DNA of 64,000 nucleotides from Macropodus opercularis (Eukaryota > Chordata > Actinopteri > Anabantiformes > Osphronemidae), in NCBI GenBank assembly GCA_030770545.1, contig CM061097.1:4712501-4776500 (forward strand), read 5' to 3'. Made by a program: the position numbers and the translations under genes. Positions 23,150-35,699 of this stretch are shown here, piece by piece; position 1 is the stretch's first letter, and every line of letters starts with the position of its first letter. Under the pieces are notes generated by a model. The model ran no database searches. It had not been told where the DNA came from and saw only the letters and a list, made by a program, of their open reading frames with translations.

Positions 23150-25035
23150 CCCTAAGGAGTTCACTTCCTCTTTGAAATACTGAGTCGCTAATGCTTGGAT
23201 CTTAGCTGATCTACAGAAAACACATTCAGCTCCACACTTTGGCTGGTGAATAGCGTAGTTGTACACCTGAGCCTGTTATATACACAGTTTATGATGCTTT
23301 CCCAGATGTATTGACCCACAGGAGGCGACTGTTGCTTCTGACAGGGAATCTTCACTTGCCTTTCACTTTTGTCAGTAAGGAGCAGACAGAATTTTAATGA
23401 ATGTTTGCACTTTTCATTATCACTCTAACCACTCTGTCACTGACCTCAGACACCATATAGCCTCTGAGATTCACACATAACTAACCAGAGCAGCAACGGA
23501 AGACACAGCTGATTTTTACTTGAACCCTTGCTCACTTGCTTGTTTTACAGCCCATCCTGTGTTGTGATGGAGCCAGTGGTTTTTGAGCCACCTGTGTTTG
23601 ATAAACTTCTCACACACACACTCCTCATGGTGTAATTAGGGAATCTGCATCTGCCACACAGACCAGACACAGACGGCCTAGACATCCAACCTGCCTTCTT
23701 ATTTCCTTTACTTCTTTTCTGTAGTTTTCTTCAGTTTTACCTTGTACTTTACTCTATTACTGCTTGTCTTGGCTTTTTTGCCTCCTTCGCTTTCCTCTGA
23801 CAAGGCAAGTGGATGTTTGATTGTGATACGGGGACAAACAAACAGTTGTGTTTCTCGCTTCAGCTGCAGTTGGATGTTCACCCCACGTGTTTCATGTAGA
23901 CGAGCCTTCTCAGACGTAACTAGACTTGGTTTGTGCCCTCTCTCCCCCCATGACACACTGCACAAGGTCCAGTCACTAGAGCTGTTTGCCATTATATCTA
24001 AATGTGAAATTATTTATATTGTATCAGTCAGTGTAGAATGTTCACATCTTCAAGACGAACCTTGTGTAATACAAGAACCATACATTTGCATCACAATCTG
24101 ACAGGCTTGGTTTTAGTCTCAAGGTTTCTGAAAGCAGTGATGAATCGTTGGTGTTTTTATAACAGACAGTATTAGTAATATTAGGCAAAGCGGTAAAGAA
24201 CAGGACCTATGAGCTGCAGACAGCAGCCTCTTTGCACTTTGAATACACACTATACACACACAAAGTGAATACGAGTGAAATATCACTTCATTTCAATTTG
24301 CAAACCTCAGCTTGAGTCACCTCATTAGATTTTAAGTTCTGAGAGCCCAGCCCTAAGCTGTGATGTTTTAAACATTACAACGTACTGTTTCGTGTTCTTT
24401 TCATCCCGTCCTCCAGTCGGTGCGCATTTTGTGGATTTGCTTGGGAGAGACTCATGCATAAAACAGATGGTGCTTCAAGTTGAGTAGTTTGTCTTATTCT
24501 GTTCATCGAGATGATGTATGTTTTTGTAGTATTTATACAGCTAAGGCATGGCTATTTTCTGTTTTTATTATATTATTTATTAATAATTCTGGGATGTAAC
24601 CTGTATGTATATGAGGCAGTGTGTAAATGTGTGTCTGTGTGTGTCCTTTTGTGCACACAGAAGTTTAAGTTATTCCATTATTCAGCTTGGCTAATGCTCT
24701 TATAGTGTTTCTCCTTTCAATTTGATTATCCCCTCTTACTGTCCCCATCATTTTCTCTCTCTTCTTCCCTCTTAACTCTTTTCATTCCATTTTTTGTCGT
24801 CTCTTCTCACAAACCCAGTGTGAATAGTGTGTGTACAGTAAAGGATGTGTGATGTATGTCACATAATGTTGTTACCACTCCTAAATCTTACCAGAATTGT
24901 GTGGTTTTACTGTATGTCGTTTGACAAAGCTGGGCTGCTCTTATTTTTCTCATTTTGTGTTGATTGTCATGCCGAAAATTGAAGCTAAAAATGAAGATGA
25001 TTGAAATAAAACCATGATGGGGTGAACTGGTGTGT
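23150..25035 (+). other. agtpbp1: agtpbp1 3' UTR
   Basis: From the TGA at 23149 to shortly after AATAAA at 25005-25010, the first canonical signal I can place convincingly on this strand. No open frame resembling a known protein occurs here; composition is AT-rich with runs of T. Cleavage is expected 10-30 bases past the signal. The exact end is inferred. Confidence 0.65.
25005..25010 (+). terminator. agtpbp1: agtpbp1 polyadenylation signal AATAAA
   Basis: AATAAA in the context TTGAAATAAAACCATG, followed within about 20-30 bases by a TG-rich stretch (GGTGTGTATTATTTCTG), the expected layout of signal plus downstream GU-rich element. Confidence 0.7.
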
Positions 25036-26599
25036 ATTATTTCTGTTGCAAGAAATCCAGAAATACTGAACGAGGCCTCAAAACAGGATGTGATGCTTCA
25101 TCTTCAATTAACCTGTTCAAGTAAAGCAGCTTTTAATTCAGTACTGAAGGCTACAAAAGGATTTATCTCCCAACAATTCCAGTTAGAACCATGTGATGTG
25201 ATAATTAACCTGTAAAACACTTTAACATCCCTGCTATCATCAACAGCACCAGGTCAAATCTACACAACACTGTCTGGGGTTGGTTGGGTCTAAGCTGATT
25301 TATTTCTGGTGTAATAGAGCACAACTAGGTACTCCATCACCTCATGTCAGTGGCACAATTGCATAAGCATTTGTTTGGCAATGAACCTTTGCTGCCTGTG
25401 CGCTGGGAGCAACACAATCTCTTGCCTCTGAGCGGATGAACAAGGTGAGAAGGGGTAACGAGGCCAGCTGAAATGTATTTGAAAGCAGTATAGTATGATT
25501 CTGCACATATCATGGATATAAACGGACAGAAGGGTGCAGAGGAGGTGGACGGAGAGAGAGAGACAAAGCCGGGAGGGGGAAGAGAAGAATTTGGAGAGGT
25601 GGAGCAGAATGTTAATCTGAAGAGGGAGAAAAGCCCTTTCCCCTCTCAGTTCCATGCTCTGACTTCCTGTCCCTGCTGTCGCTCAGGTCAGATGAAGTGC
25701 ATCAGACTGAAGCCCCCCACATATAATACAAACACCAACCAACCAATTAACTGCTCTGGTCTGGGGATGGGAAGTACGTCTACGTGTGCACGTTGCAGGG
25801 TGGAGGGTTCTGAACTGCTACTTCAGCTTTCTCATGTTCATCAGAGACCCCTAATTAGAAATCTGTCTCCCTCTGTCTGTCTCTGTCTCATGCATTCAGA
25901 CGGGCACCGTGCCCAGCCTCCATCCTCACACTGACGAGCTTATTCCTGTAGCCTAAGTGTGGCTCTGTGGGCCTCTAACAGCGTAGCCAATTAGTGCAGG
26001 AGTCCAACTTGGCTGCTTATCTGACTCACTGGTGGTCCCACTGAGGAGCAGAATGGCTCCTCTGAAAAGGTACAAGTCCACAAAGAACAGCTTGACAAAT
26101 TTGTGTGTGGAGGCTGCATGTCTCAACGCTACAGTAAGAATGGAATAACGAGAGCGTGTGTTAATGCAATATCAGAAGTCCTCAGTCGGGTATAAGCAGC
26201 GTTACAGATTATGATGGTGGGAAGTGCTTTTGTAGATAGCGGAATGGTTGGAATGGTGCCACTCAATAACACTGAATGAACACACAGTGCTCACCTGACA
26301 GCAACGCACTACTTTAGCCTACATCATAATCCATTTCCACAGTATGTGCTTTGGCTCACAGCTGATCACGAGAGGTTTGACACACACTAATATATACTAT
26401 TTGAAAACCGCGACGCAGTACTGTACGTGATGGAGATGTAGGACGGACAGAGGGAGTAATGCTGCCTTGCACCACCTGACTTCAGTTGACCCAGTATAAT
26501 CACCTGTGACGTTTCAATGACCTTCATTGTCTTGTTCCAGCTCAGCTGTTTCCAAAGCAGATGCTAAAACAGAAAACTGGTCCACAACGATAAGAGAAA

Positions 26600-27040
26600 A
26601 TAGTAAACTACTCCAGTAACAGTAGGATTAAATGTTGGAATGAATGATGTAAAAACAAATCGGTCGACAGCTGTATCCTTCTAGTGAGTGGTTTCTGCTG
26701 ATATGCAGGTGTGGTTTCCTTCCAGGCATTTCCCACAGGTCTGCTGTGCCTCCTGGGCAGTGTTCCCACAACTCTAAGCTTCTCCCACACCAGCTTGCTG
26801 GGGTTCAGATCTGGTGGCCGAGCTGGCCAGGCCCACACAAAGAGTGCTCCAGCAGCTCCTTTCTGTCTCACACAACAGGGGAGAATGCTTGGGGTTGTCC
26901 TGCTTATCCCCAGTCAGTTGTTGGCCAGAGGGAAGGGTACGCCTCTCCAGTACGGAGTGGGACCCATGCCTCGCACACGTTCCAGATCCGTCACAGTCCC
27001 ACTGCTAGAGGATGCAACATGATCAGGTTTTCACCTTCAC
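26600..27040 (-). mobile_element. Degenerate Tc1/mariner-like transposase fragment
   Basis: On the minus strand one frame reads GDKQDNPKHSPLLCE, resembling the second catalytic Asp block (QDNDPKHTS) of Tc1-type DDE transposases. About 50 residues later, in another frame, it reads WPARPPDLNPSKLVWEKL, matching the third block (WPAQSPDLNPIENVWDEL). Spacing and order fit a Tc1-like transposase with frameshifts and stops between, so it is a dead relic. No terminal inverted repeats were located, and the N-terminal half is absent or unrecognisable. Confidence 0.75.
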
Positions 27041-27050
27041 TCTTCAGTGA

Positions 27051-27082
27051 CATCTACACTCATGAAGAGATGAGTGTAGATG
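27051..27082. repeat. Perfect hairpin, 13-bp stem and 6-nt loop
   Basis: CATCTACACTCAT (27051-27063), loop GAAGAG, then ATGAGTGTAGATG (27070-27082). The arms are exact reverse complements. It adjoins the decayed transposase fragment and may be part of that element. Confidence 0.9.
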
Positions 27083-27345
27083 AAACTCTGTTCTATCATC
27101 CAGCGTCTGTTTGTGTGTCGACTCACTGCCACCCTTGGCTCCGGTTTGCCAACCTTCGCATTGTTTACGATAAGCTCCCATGTAGTTTACTGTGCATATA
27201 CATTACACGATCATGTTAAAGAATGATGCTCATTCAAAGACTCGCTTTAAGTTTTTGGCCAAACACTGCAGTGATCACAGAAATTTCCAGTGATTAGGTC
27301 AAAACCTTAACGCAGTGCTTCAAGGAAACGTGACAGGGACTTATC

Positions 27346-27364
27346 TTCCACCAGGGGGCGCCAC
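27346..27364 (+). promoter_or_regulatory. Strong CTCF-type binding motif
   Basis: CCACCAGGGGGCGCC (27348-27362) matches the CTCF core consensus CCACCAGGGGGCGC essentially perfectly. It lies in the interval between the convergent agtpbp1 and ntrk2 genes, so an insulator or loop-anchor role is plausible. Function is inferred from the motif alone. Confidence 0.7.
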
Positions 27365-27642
27365 CCGTGATCCTCTACTTGTAAATCCAAACCCCTAGTG
27401 TGCAGCTTTTTTCAAACAGAATACAAACACAACATTGTGAACAAGGCACATTTTGTTCACTGCGCGCGCGCATGTGTGTGTGTAGGAGAGAAATTGTGGC
27501 TGTTGATAAACTGCGACAAGACAGCGTGACACAGATAACAGATGCAAACACGCCATGTTAAAATCAAATGCCCTGCAAACATTCTTCACAGCAGCTCACA
27601 TGGACCTGCTTGCTCTTTTGCATATCAATGGCCCTCAATAGT

Positions 27643-27655
27643 ACACGCACGCACG

Positions 27656-27688
<33 letters not shown>
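27643..27688 (+). repeat. Compound (ACGC)n(AC)n microsatellite
   Basis: Four to five ACGC units followed by about 14 AC units; an intergenic compound simple repeat. Confidence 0.95.
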
Positions 27689-27689
<1 letters not shown>

Positions 27690-30600
27690 ATTGGCAACGA
27701 AGGGAGCTGAGCCAACTTGCACCTCTCGTTGCCGTGGCAACCGGAGAGACTGATTTTTCTAGAAGCACTTACTCACATCCTGTCTGTTATTCACTTGTTT
27801 GTTCATTCATTCCTTCTTTTACCCTTTCTTTATACAAAACTCGCTCCCTCTCTGTTGGTGCTTTTCAACTCATTTCTATTCCCGACTCTCCTCCAATGAG
27901 AAGCCCTCTTGGCGTGCATATGCAGATGAGGCAGGCTTGAAACCAATTAAAAGGCATTGAATAACAAACAGGATTGTTTCCACGGTAGTTGAACGTGGAG
28001 ATAGTAGCTCAGATGCGCCTGTGTGGCAGTCGAACAGCTTTGTTTTTGCTTGTTTGATCATTGCAGAAACCAATTTAATGATTCCAGCTGTTTACTTTGG
28101 CTCATTTTTGCCATAAGATCCTGTTGTGTTGGACTTCATCTGCTCCTCCACTTCCCCTCTGGCTGCCCAACACAGGTTCACTGGCTGACATAGTAGGAAA
28201 GAGGATGTTCATTGAATATTGCTTCATACACAGAAGTCAAGAGATGCTAGAAATATGACTCCCTAATTTATGCATGTATAAAACAACCCTGCTGTGTTAC
28301 AGAACTAATGTTGTCTTTCTTCAAAGTGTGAAAGTATGTCGAGACTTCACTGAAGCACATCAATTATGAACCGACTCAGAAGCAAACAAAGACAGTTTTA
28401 ATAAAACTTTTTGACATTTACTTCTGAGTAGTTTGAGATATGTGGAAAAACAAGCATTATATTTTAAATTAGAGATCAGTTTGCAAACGTATTTTAGTCA
28501 TTCAGTTAATGTGAAAAGTAAAACATAGACAATCATATACATTTATTTAACCTAAACTTTACCTAAATATTTACACAAAGAAGAAGAAATAGATGGGGCT
28601 TAAAGGGAACTGAGGGAAACAGTGGGAAGAAAAATATGCTGAGAACGGAAAGGACAGCTCCAGTGTCAGCCCTCTGTCAAAGAGAGGGAAGGAAAAGAGA
28701 CAGCAGCACTGATAGTCCTTTGTCAGCGTCCAGCCAGACCCCAGACCAAGGAGACTTGGGGGCGTCGATGGACGGACGCCAGCAAGGTCAACAGCCACAA
28801 CCTTCAGCCTAACACAGAGACTCACTGCCCTCTAAACACACTGCAGAGTACAGAGAGTGAGTGGAGATGATGGGGGAGAGACGAGCGCAGGCAGACTGGC
28901 ACACACACCGTCTCACGAGTGTAATTAATACAGTATGTAAGTTAAAGTACGTCTGCTATGGATATGAGCACAGGTTAACCGCCTCCCACACGAAGAGCTC
29001 ACATTTTATTATGGCTGGTCTCAAGAGGGAGCAAAAAATATAGTACAAAGGATATTTTAACCTCAGCGATCACTTACCTTTACTCATATTTAATTATAAT
29101 ACCTGTGTATTTATCATATTTGCATTGTGCTCAAGAAAAGCTGGATGACAAAGGAATCTTACACACACAAAAGGAAAACTGCTGACATTTCAGATCTGAC
29201 AGGTGACAGACAGGCTTGTTTAACACTGAGCATCACTGACCTGACCCATCAATCAAAACTGCTTCTCAAACCCAACACACATACTTTTTCACATGACTGT
29301 GTTGATACTAGTGTTTTTCACCTAAGGGCTTACGTGACATCATTTGTGCTAATGTTACATCAACCCCCTTACCTGTCAATCAAAACATCTCTAATCCCCC
29401 AAAGAAAAAAAAAATGTCTGACCTCTTCTGTGACCCTGGAGGTTCCTGAGTGAGCGTCGAGCCGCGTGTCAAGGTAATAGTTAGAAGCCGTGTGACCCTC
29501 CTCCAAGATTTAGGAGGTAATTTAGGGACTGAGGCAGGCCGTTAGTTGTCGAGGTGGCTACGACGGCTGAATTCCTGATAGAGAGCTTCAAAGCTCATTG
29601 GAATGTTAAAAGCAAAAGCTCACAGGAGCCAAAATATATCAGTGTGTGCAATACAGTAAGCCTCGCCGAACACGAAACAAAGACGTGTGCTTTATTTACA
29701 TTAATGGCTACGGTGATGTGCTGGAGCTTTGTGTGACACTGGACAGGTTGCTGCTTGTCAGTCTATCTATCATACAAATATTCATAAAGGTAAAGTTTAG
29801 TATCCTGGCAAATGGGCCAAGATTTGCCAAGCGTGTGTGATTTAATTCAGTCAATTACTGTAGAAAACAAAGAATCAGAACAAAATCTGCTATGTGGTTA
29901 CTTTGAAAGGCTGATTATTGATTATCAATAAATTCAGTCCTTTCTTGGAAATGAAACTGTATTTTTTAAAGCTGATTAGGTTTAATGAAGCACTTTGCGG
30001 CAGCAGAAACACGCCGTAATCACACACTTGAATCCATTTGGCGATCGCATGCACAAACTCACCGTGTGTCTATATGCACGTCCACGCATCCAGTAGTCAA
30101 CTGGCCAAAATGGTGAAATGAAGGATTGGAGCAGCGCATGTGTTCAGAAACAACCTGCAGTGATGATGACTGAACAGCAGTGAGTTTCACATATGTACGA
30201 AGCATCCGATTATCTCCAGACATAGGATCCGGGCAGAGGGAGGTAGGATGCAGGATGTTTGTTTACCCCTTTGCACCTGTGGCTTAGTCATTCTAATTAC
30301 ACGCATTGACAGCGTTCTTTTCCTGCATTTGTCGAATTGAAAGTTAAGGGTTTAATTAGTCCTTCATGACCCTCATTAGAGCCAGTCTACTTCAATAAGA
30401 CTTGGGAACAACAGCGCATGCAGGTGCACGCAGATGCAAACTGAGCGGCCTCTCCATCACGTGCGCACACACACAAACAAACTCACTCACTGGGGGCCGA
30501 GGTCCCCTCAGGATTAGTCAATTATTGAGCAGCCTGTCCCTCTAAGAAAGAGTGTTATTGATTGATTATCACTGTAGGTTTAATAATTTAGTTGTTTTAA

Positions 30601-31627
30601 TAGCAGAGATATGGAAACAGATGAGACGATGAACAGTCAGGGACGACGATGGAGCAGAGGAGGAGTGAAAAGACAACAAAGACGTCATGGAGAGTAAAAC
30701 AACACTTTACACAGGAGTTCGGAGCTGCAGCATTACAGATATTCATTTATTTATTTTTGCGTGTGTCCTTCTTGTCGCTCAGGCCTCCATTACAGTAATT
30801 CCTTGTCTTGCTTCACTGCTGACTTCTGAATCAAGTGGCTTGAAAAAGATTATGTGAATTGTAAAAGCTGGAAGACACCGGGTCAGCTACCTCTATACCT
30901 GCACTTTAAATCTGTGGCATTTTGTCCAACGTGTTTCTCCTTGTTAAAAATGTATGAGGCGACTGTACTAGAGAGGCTCTTCGGCCCGAGAAGAACCACT
31001 TGTCTGAAAAATTTATGAAAAAGAGTTTCTGTTCCCCACTGTTTTGTGGATGAAGAGAAGAGAAGAGATCCAACGTTGCCAAGCGGTGCTGCGCTGACCC
31101 AGTTAGACCTGACCCCAGAACATCTAACATGTTGAACCTCACACGCACAAACACACACATGCAGCATAACAATACAGTCTCAAGAGAAATGTAGACAAAC
31201 AAAAAACAATGTCCATTTACTCACTACACATGCTTTTCATCGCTTGGTGAGGATTTTGCAGAATATCAGTGTTGGAGAAGCAGAAATGAGCAGAATAATA
31301 CACATGTATTATATTATTATTATATCTGTATTGTAAACAACCCACACACCCACAGTATTCACTGAATGGCACTTTTCATGCTCATATGACTCTTTAGTGC
31401 TATGTCAGAGTCTTGGTGGTTTAGCCACGAAGCTGTGAGCCAAGTCAACTAACTGTCCCACTGAGGCCACTGATGTTAAAACCCTAAACACCAGCTCTCT
31501 GCGCTGCTCTCCTCCCCTGACCACAATTCCCAGCTCTGACAACACTACTCACACAAAGAACACACAAGTCCTACTGTTCATGAAGCAGGTACATGTTTGG
31601 CCCTTAACACTCACTGCGCTCATACAG

Positions 31628-31678
31628 ACACACACACAAACAAACAAACAAACAAACAAACAAAGGAACAAACAAACA
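31628..31678 (+). repeat. Compound (CA)n(CAAA)n microsatellite
   Basis: A short CA run followed by about seven CAAA units, then a GGAA interruption and further CAAA units. Confidence 0.95.
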
Positions 31679-34600
31679 CATCAGCACATCTCTCCTCCCT
31701 TGGCAGTACAGGAGAGTCACTGGTGTGATTGCACTATTGATTGCTCTGGATATGTTTTTTTTCTTCCTTCTTAAAAGCATTTAGCAATCTGGCAATTAGT
31801 TAGAGCTTAATGTAGGATGTCAAAACAGTGGTATTGATCCAGCCGAGCAAGTAGGGATGATTGATCAGTCAACTCATTACGTTGCTGGCGCTGCCTCGTC
31901 ATAAACACTCCAGATGAGAGTCCATCAAAAGTCCATCCCCCGTCTCCTGGCTCGTCCTGCTGCTCGCTCGCTAGTGAACTGCCTGTTGTTCTCTGTCGGT
32001 TCCCGATGTTCCATTGTCCTGGTTTATTGTTGCTCCCCAGCATTTTGTTCCACATTTAGTTGATTGATTTTTTATTACACACGCGCACACACACACACAC
32101 ACATATATTTCCCTGTTTTTCTTCTCTTCTTGTGTTTTTTTTTTCACTTCTGAAAATGTCTGATAACAATAGGAAACACACCAGTAGTTATCATTAAAAT
32201 CTCAGAAAGGCCAGATGATGCAGATTTAGTTTAGTTTGGGTCACTTGCACCAATTCATTAGTCAATCATAAGAAAACGGGCAGTTGCAGACACAGTTGAT
32301 TCAATTTGCAGAAGCCCACGGCTCAGCAGTCTTTTTATAGTATGTCGCATTGTTTGGTGGTTGGGCGTGCAGCTCATTAAAGGTGGTACAGGCTGCTACG
32401 TAATGAGCGCTGGCATTTATCACACACTTCACAGTTTGAATTTTGATCAAAGTTGTGTTTTTTCCACAAATTAATTATTCAGCAGATCCTCACTGAATCG
32501 ATGGGTTAGAACAAGTAATGACGTGGAAACGAACAGATCAGAAAACAGGCACTACCTCAGCAAAGGAGGTTTGGTTTCCACGCCAGGCTTAATGTATCAT
32601 GTAATGTATAAGGTGCATAATCTTCATAGCACATTAAAATTAATCACTTCTGTGGGATTTCCAGCTCCAATAAATATGAGCAAGCATGATGGGTCACAGA
32701 CTCTAACAACATGTACTGGCTCATAGCAGACATCTAACCTCAGAATTCTGTAACCCGACGGCTCCTGAGCCTGGAAGCCAGTCCGGCTGCGTGACATACT
32801 GTAGGAAAGAGGAAGGTGAAGAAGAAGTGGAAGGAAGATGCCGTTGAGTCTGGCCTCCAAACAACGTCTGGCCTCCAAAGAACGTCTGGCCCAGGTTACA
32901 GCAGCTAGAAATTTGATAGGTATTTTATAAACTATGTCTGTTTGCAGGTGGTTCTTCTAAAACCAATTGGTGCAGTGTTCAACTCAACTCAAGACTCAAA
33001 CATTAACCAATAACTTCTAACTATCAATGATTTACAAACTAAACTTGTCCTATTAACAAACGGTCAAACAAAAACCATTCGAAAAAACACTCTTGAATAT
33101 TTGTTCACTGTGGTCACTACCATGCTACCATGTCTAAAGAGGTCATAATTCATCTTCTGTTCAGTGTTTTATACCCCACCCAGTAATTATTTTTTACATC
33201 ATAGCCCTTTTCAATGACACTCGTAAAACAAAACAAGACTTAAAAGGCTGACTCCAAGCATGGGTCGCTTTGTCTGAGCTTTCTGTCTGTCACGTGTTAA
33301 TGTGCTTCTCCTCTGAAGTGCAGTAACTGAGTGCATCATTAGAAGAGGTCATGTGCTATAACAGCTGTGGCCGATGAACTTTGAGATTCAGCCTTTTTTT
33401 GTCTCCGGTCCATTCATCCTTTTTATCTCTGCTGCACTTCAGCTTGTATTTTGCGTTGCGCTTGATAACAGCTTTCAAATGGGATGTCAGCACATTTAGA
33501 TGGAAAAAAACGCACAAAGCAGAGTCACGAAGACATCTGTTCTTACCAAAATGCCCTCGTGTTTGTCTTTTTCTGCTGATCTCTGGCTCTGGAGTTGGTC
33601 TCGAACTCGGTCTCGTCTTTCTTCTTTCCTCTTTTCCCCCCGTCTTCTCTGGCCAGCACCATATCCTCCTCTCTCACTGCCTGCTCACCTTCCTCTCCCA
33701 TCTCCCCTTGTGCCCCAACAAGTGTCTTATATTTCCAGTGATGATTTGGCTCATAAATCTTGATAAAGCCACTGGCTGTTCCATGTTGCTGGAACAGGAA
33801 ACTGTTGCAGGAGGAGACTGACGATGAGGAATGGCTCCCGTTCACGAGGTTGTCCTGTTTTTCTGTGTTTCCCATTTTGATGTGGTCCTCTGGGAGAAAA
33901 GCCTCCTACTGTACTTTGACTGACTTTCTCACTGAAGGTCATTCGAGGGATCTGGAAAAACGTTGTTTTGTATTTACAGTGTTTCTGTATTTGTTCTGTC
34001 ACTGTAATGTTCACCAGCCACTGCTGCTGATCAAAGACAAGAAAGAAAATCATTACATCTGGTGTTGCCATAAGTCACTAATGCACACATTTGTGTAGAC
34101 ATTTGTTCCTTTGGTGGCGATGACGTCACCTCACAGGTGCATCAGTGAGGGCTTAACCACCGTCTGTCGTCGTTTAAAAATACCTAATTGCTCCACTTTT
34201 GTCTCGTTTCTGGCTGAACCGTGGTTTTGGTGCCTGTTTTCAATCGAAGCCTTTGTTTCTGTGCTAATCACAGATTTCCTCTAAGCCAGAGTTGCTCTTC
34301 CCTGCTGCTTTTAGGTTTTCTAGGATGAGGCTGCAGCTAATAGTATAGTATTAAGGCAGAGTCAGGCTACAGCTGCCAACAGCAGTGCAGGGGCTTTGAT
34401 GCCCTGGACGGCAGGCTTTGGCTTGGCAACCATCATTTCCTTGGCTTAAGGATGTTGATGGCGGTGATGAAACTAGAATATTCCTTTTCTAAATGTTTCT
34501 CATCCAAGGTTTTTCACAGACTGTGTCCCATCACATTACATCAGTTGTTCGTCCGTGGAATAGATTTTAGCTTGAGGCCGTTTTGAACCGATGGACCTGC

Positions 34601-35523
34601 ACCAGCTGTCAGGCCTGTTTGTGACAGCGCCATTGTGTTGAAGCTGTGTATGTAGTTTTTATATGTTTATACTCATGCTCGAAAGTTCGTTTAGATTGAT
34701 TTCGTCGCTGTGCAGCCTTGGCCTCCTCTGGTCTTTTGGCTCGCGGTTACCTGTCAGTTCATTCACACTCACATCTCAACGGTCACTCGCCGTCACACAC
34801 ACCTGTTTCCTGTTTGTAATTCGTTCCCGGAGCCACTCCACACTCACATTTTGTCCATTTGTTTGTTGAGCTCCAGTCACGATGGAGCAGCCATATTGTC
34901 CATGTTTCCCCATATTGTTTGTCATTAATGCTTTTCTTTTGCCTGCAACCTCAGAAGCTTCACTTATTTAGAGACAGGGTTGACAGTGTTGATGTTTTGT
35001 CTTGTTTATCGAACACTCGGGCTCAGAGCCAATGACTCTTTGCAAGCTGCCAAAACAGCAAGCGTACGAAATCCAAAGCAGATTAGTATTAAATGAACAT
35101 AATCAGTTTTAAAGTAATTAAAAGGCGAATTACTTGCATATTTTTCCTTCATCCTCTGGTCTCGCCTACAGTTTGTTCTTTAGACCAGACTCAATGAGGT
35201 TAATCATGTATTAATTGACATGACGGGTGGTGCAGCTTTAAGGCAGAATGAAGGGAAGATGCTGTGATATAGATGTTTAAAACCAACGACATCTTGGTTG
35301 AGCGTTGTACAGTTTCTGCAGCTGCACCATGAAGATGCCACCCGGTCTCACAGAGGTAGCGGTTCCTCTGGGCTTCTCTCACCGAGAGCAGATCAGCTTT
35401 TACAACCCACCTCATCTTTACAACCTAGTGTGTGTGTGTTGATTAAAAGTGTTATTTATGAGGATGAAGTGCTGAGTCCAGGAATTCCCCACTGTACACC
35501 AAGGAGAGCACCACTGTGCCCAT

Positions 35524-35524
<1 letters not shown>

Positions 35525-35568
<44 letters not shown>
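35525..35568 (+). repeat. (CA)22 microsatellite
   Basis: Uninterrupted CA tract of 44 bases downstream of ntrk2. Opposite in sense to the GT tract at 38568-38602. Confidence 0.97.
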
Positions 35569-35571
<3 letters not shown>

Positions 35572-35699
35572 CAGTGTGCTGAGACTCGGTGTTTTCCCTT
35601 CCTTCCCATCCTCCTCTTACACACATGCACACATACACCCATTTGGACCTGGGTGAATTTTGTGCTGCCTTGTGCACTTTGTATTTCCTTTACAGTGTC

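Larger units (their letters stand above)
25036..35699. other. Convergent intergenic region between agtpbp1 and ntrk2
   Basis: Noncoding as far as I can read. Open frames up to about 150 codons lack recognisable motifs and overlap on both strands. Contents: a Tc1-like transposase relic (26600-27040), a 13-bp-stem hairpin (27051-27082), a CTCF-like motif (27348-27362), an (ACGC)n(AC)n tract (27643-27688), a (CA)(CAAA) tract (31628-31678), a short 18-bp tandem duplication (about 32848-32892), a palindromic CRE (34121-34128) and a CA tract (35525-35568). AG-rich sequence lies at 25530-25640. Confidence 0.7.

Noticed and set aside
33381..34098. Several overlapping frames of 85-146 codons on both strands
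   Set aside because: Overlap on both strands and pyrimidine-biased composition indicate random open frames; there are no family motifs.
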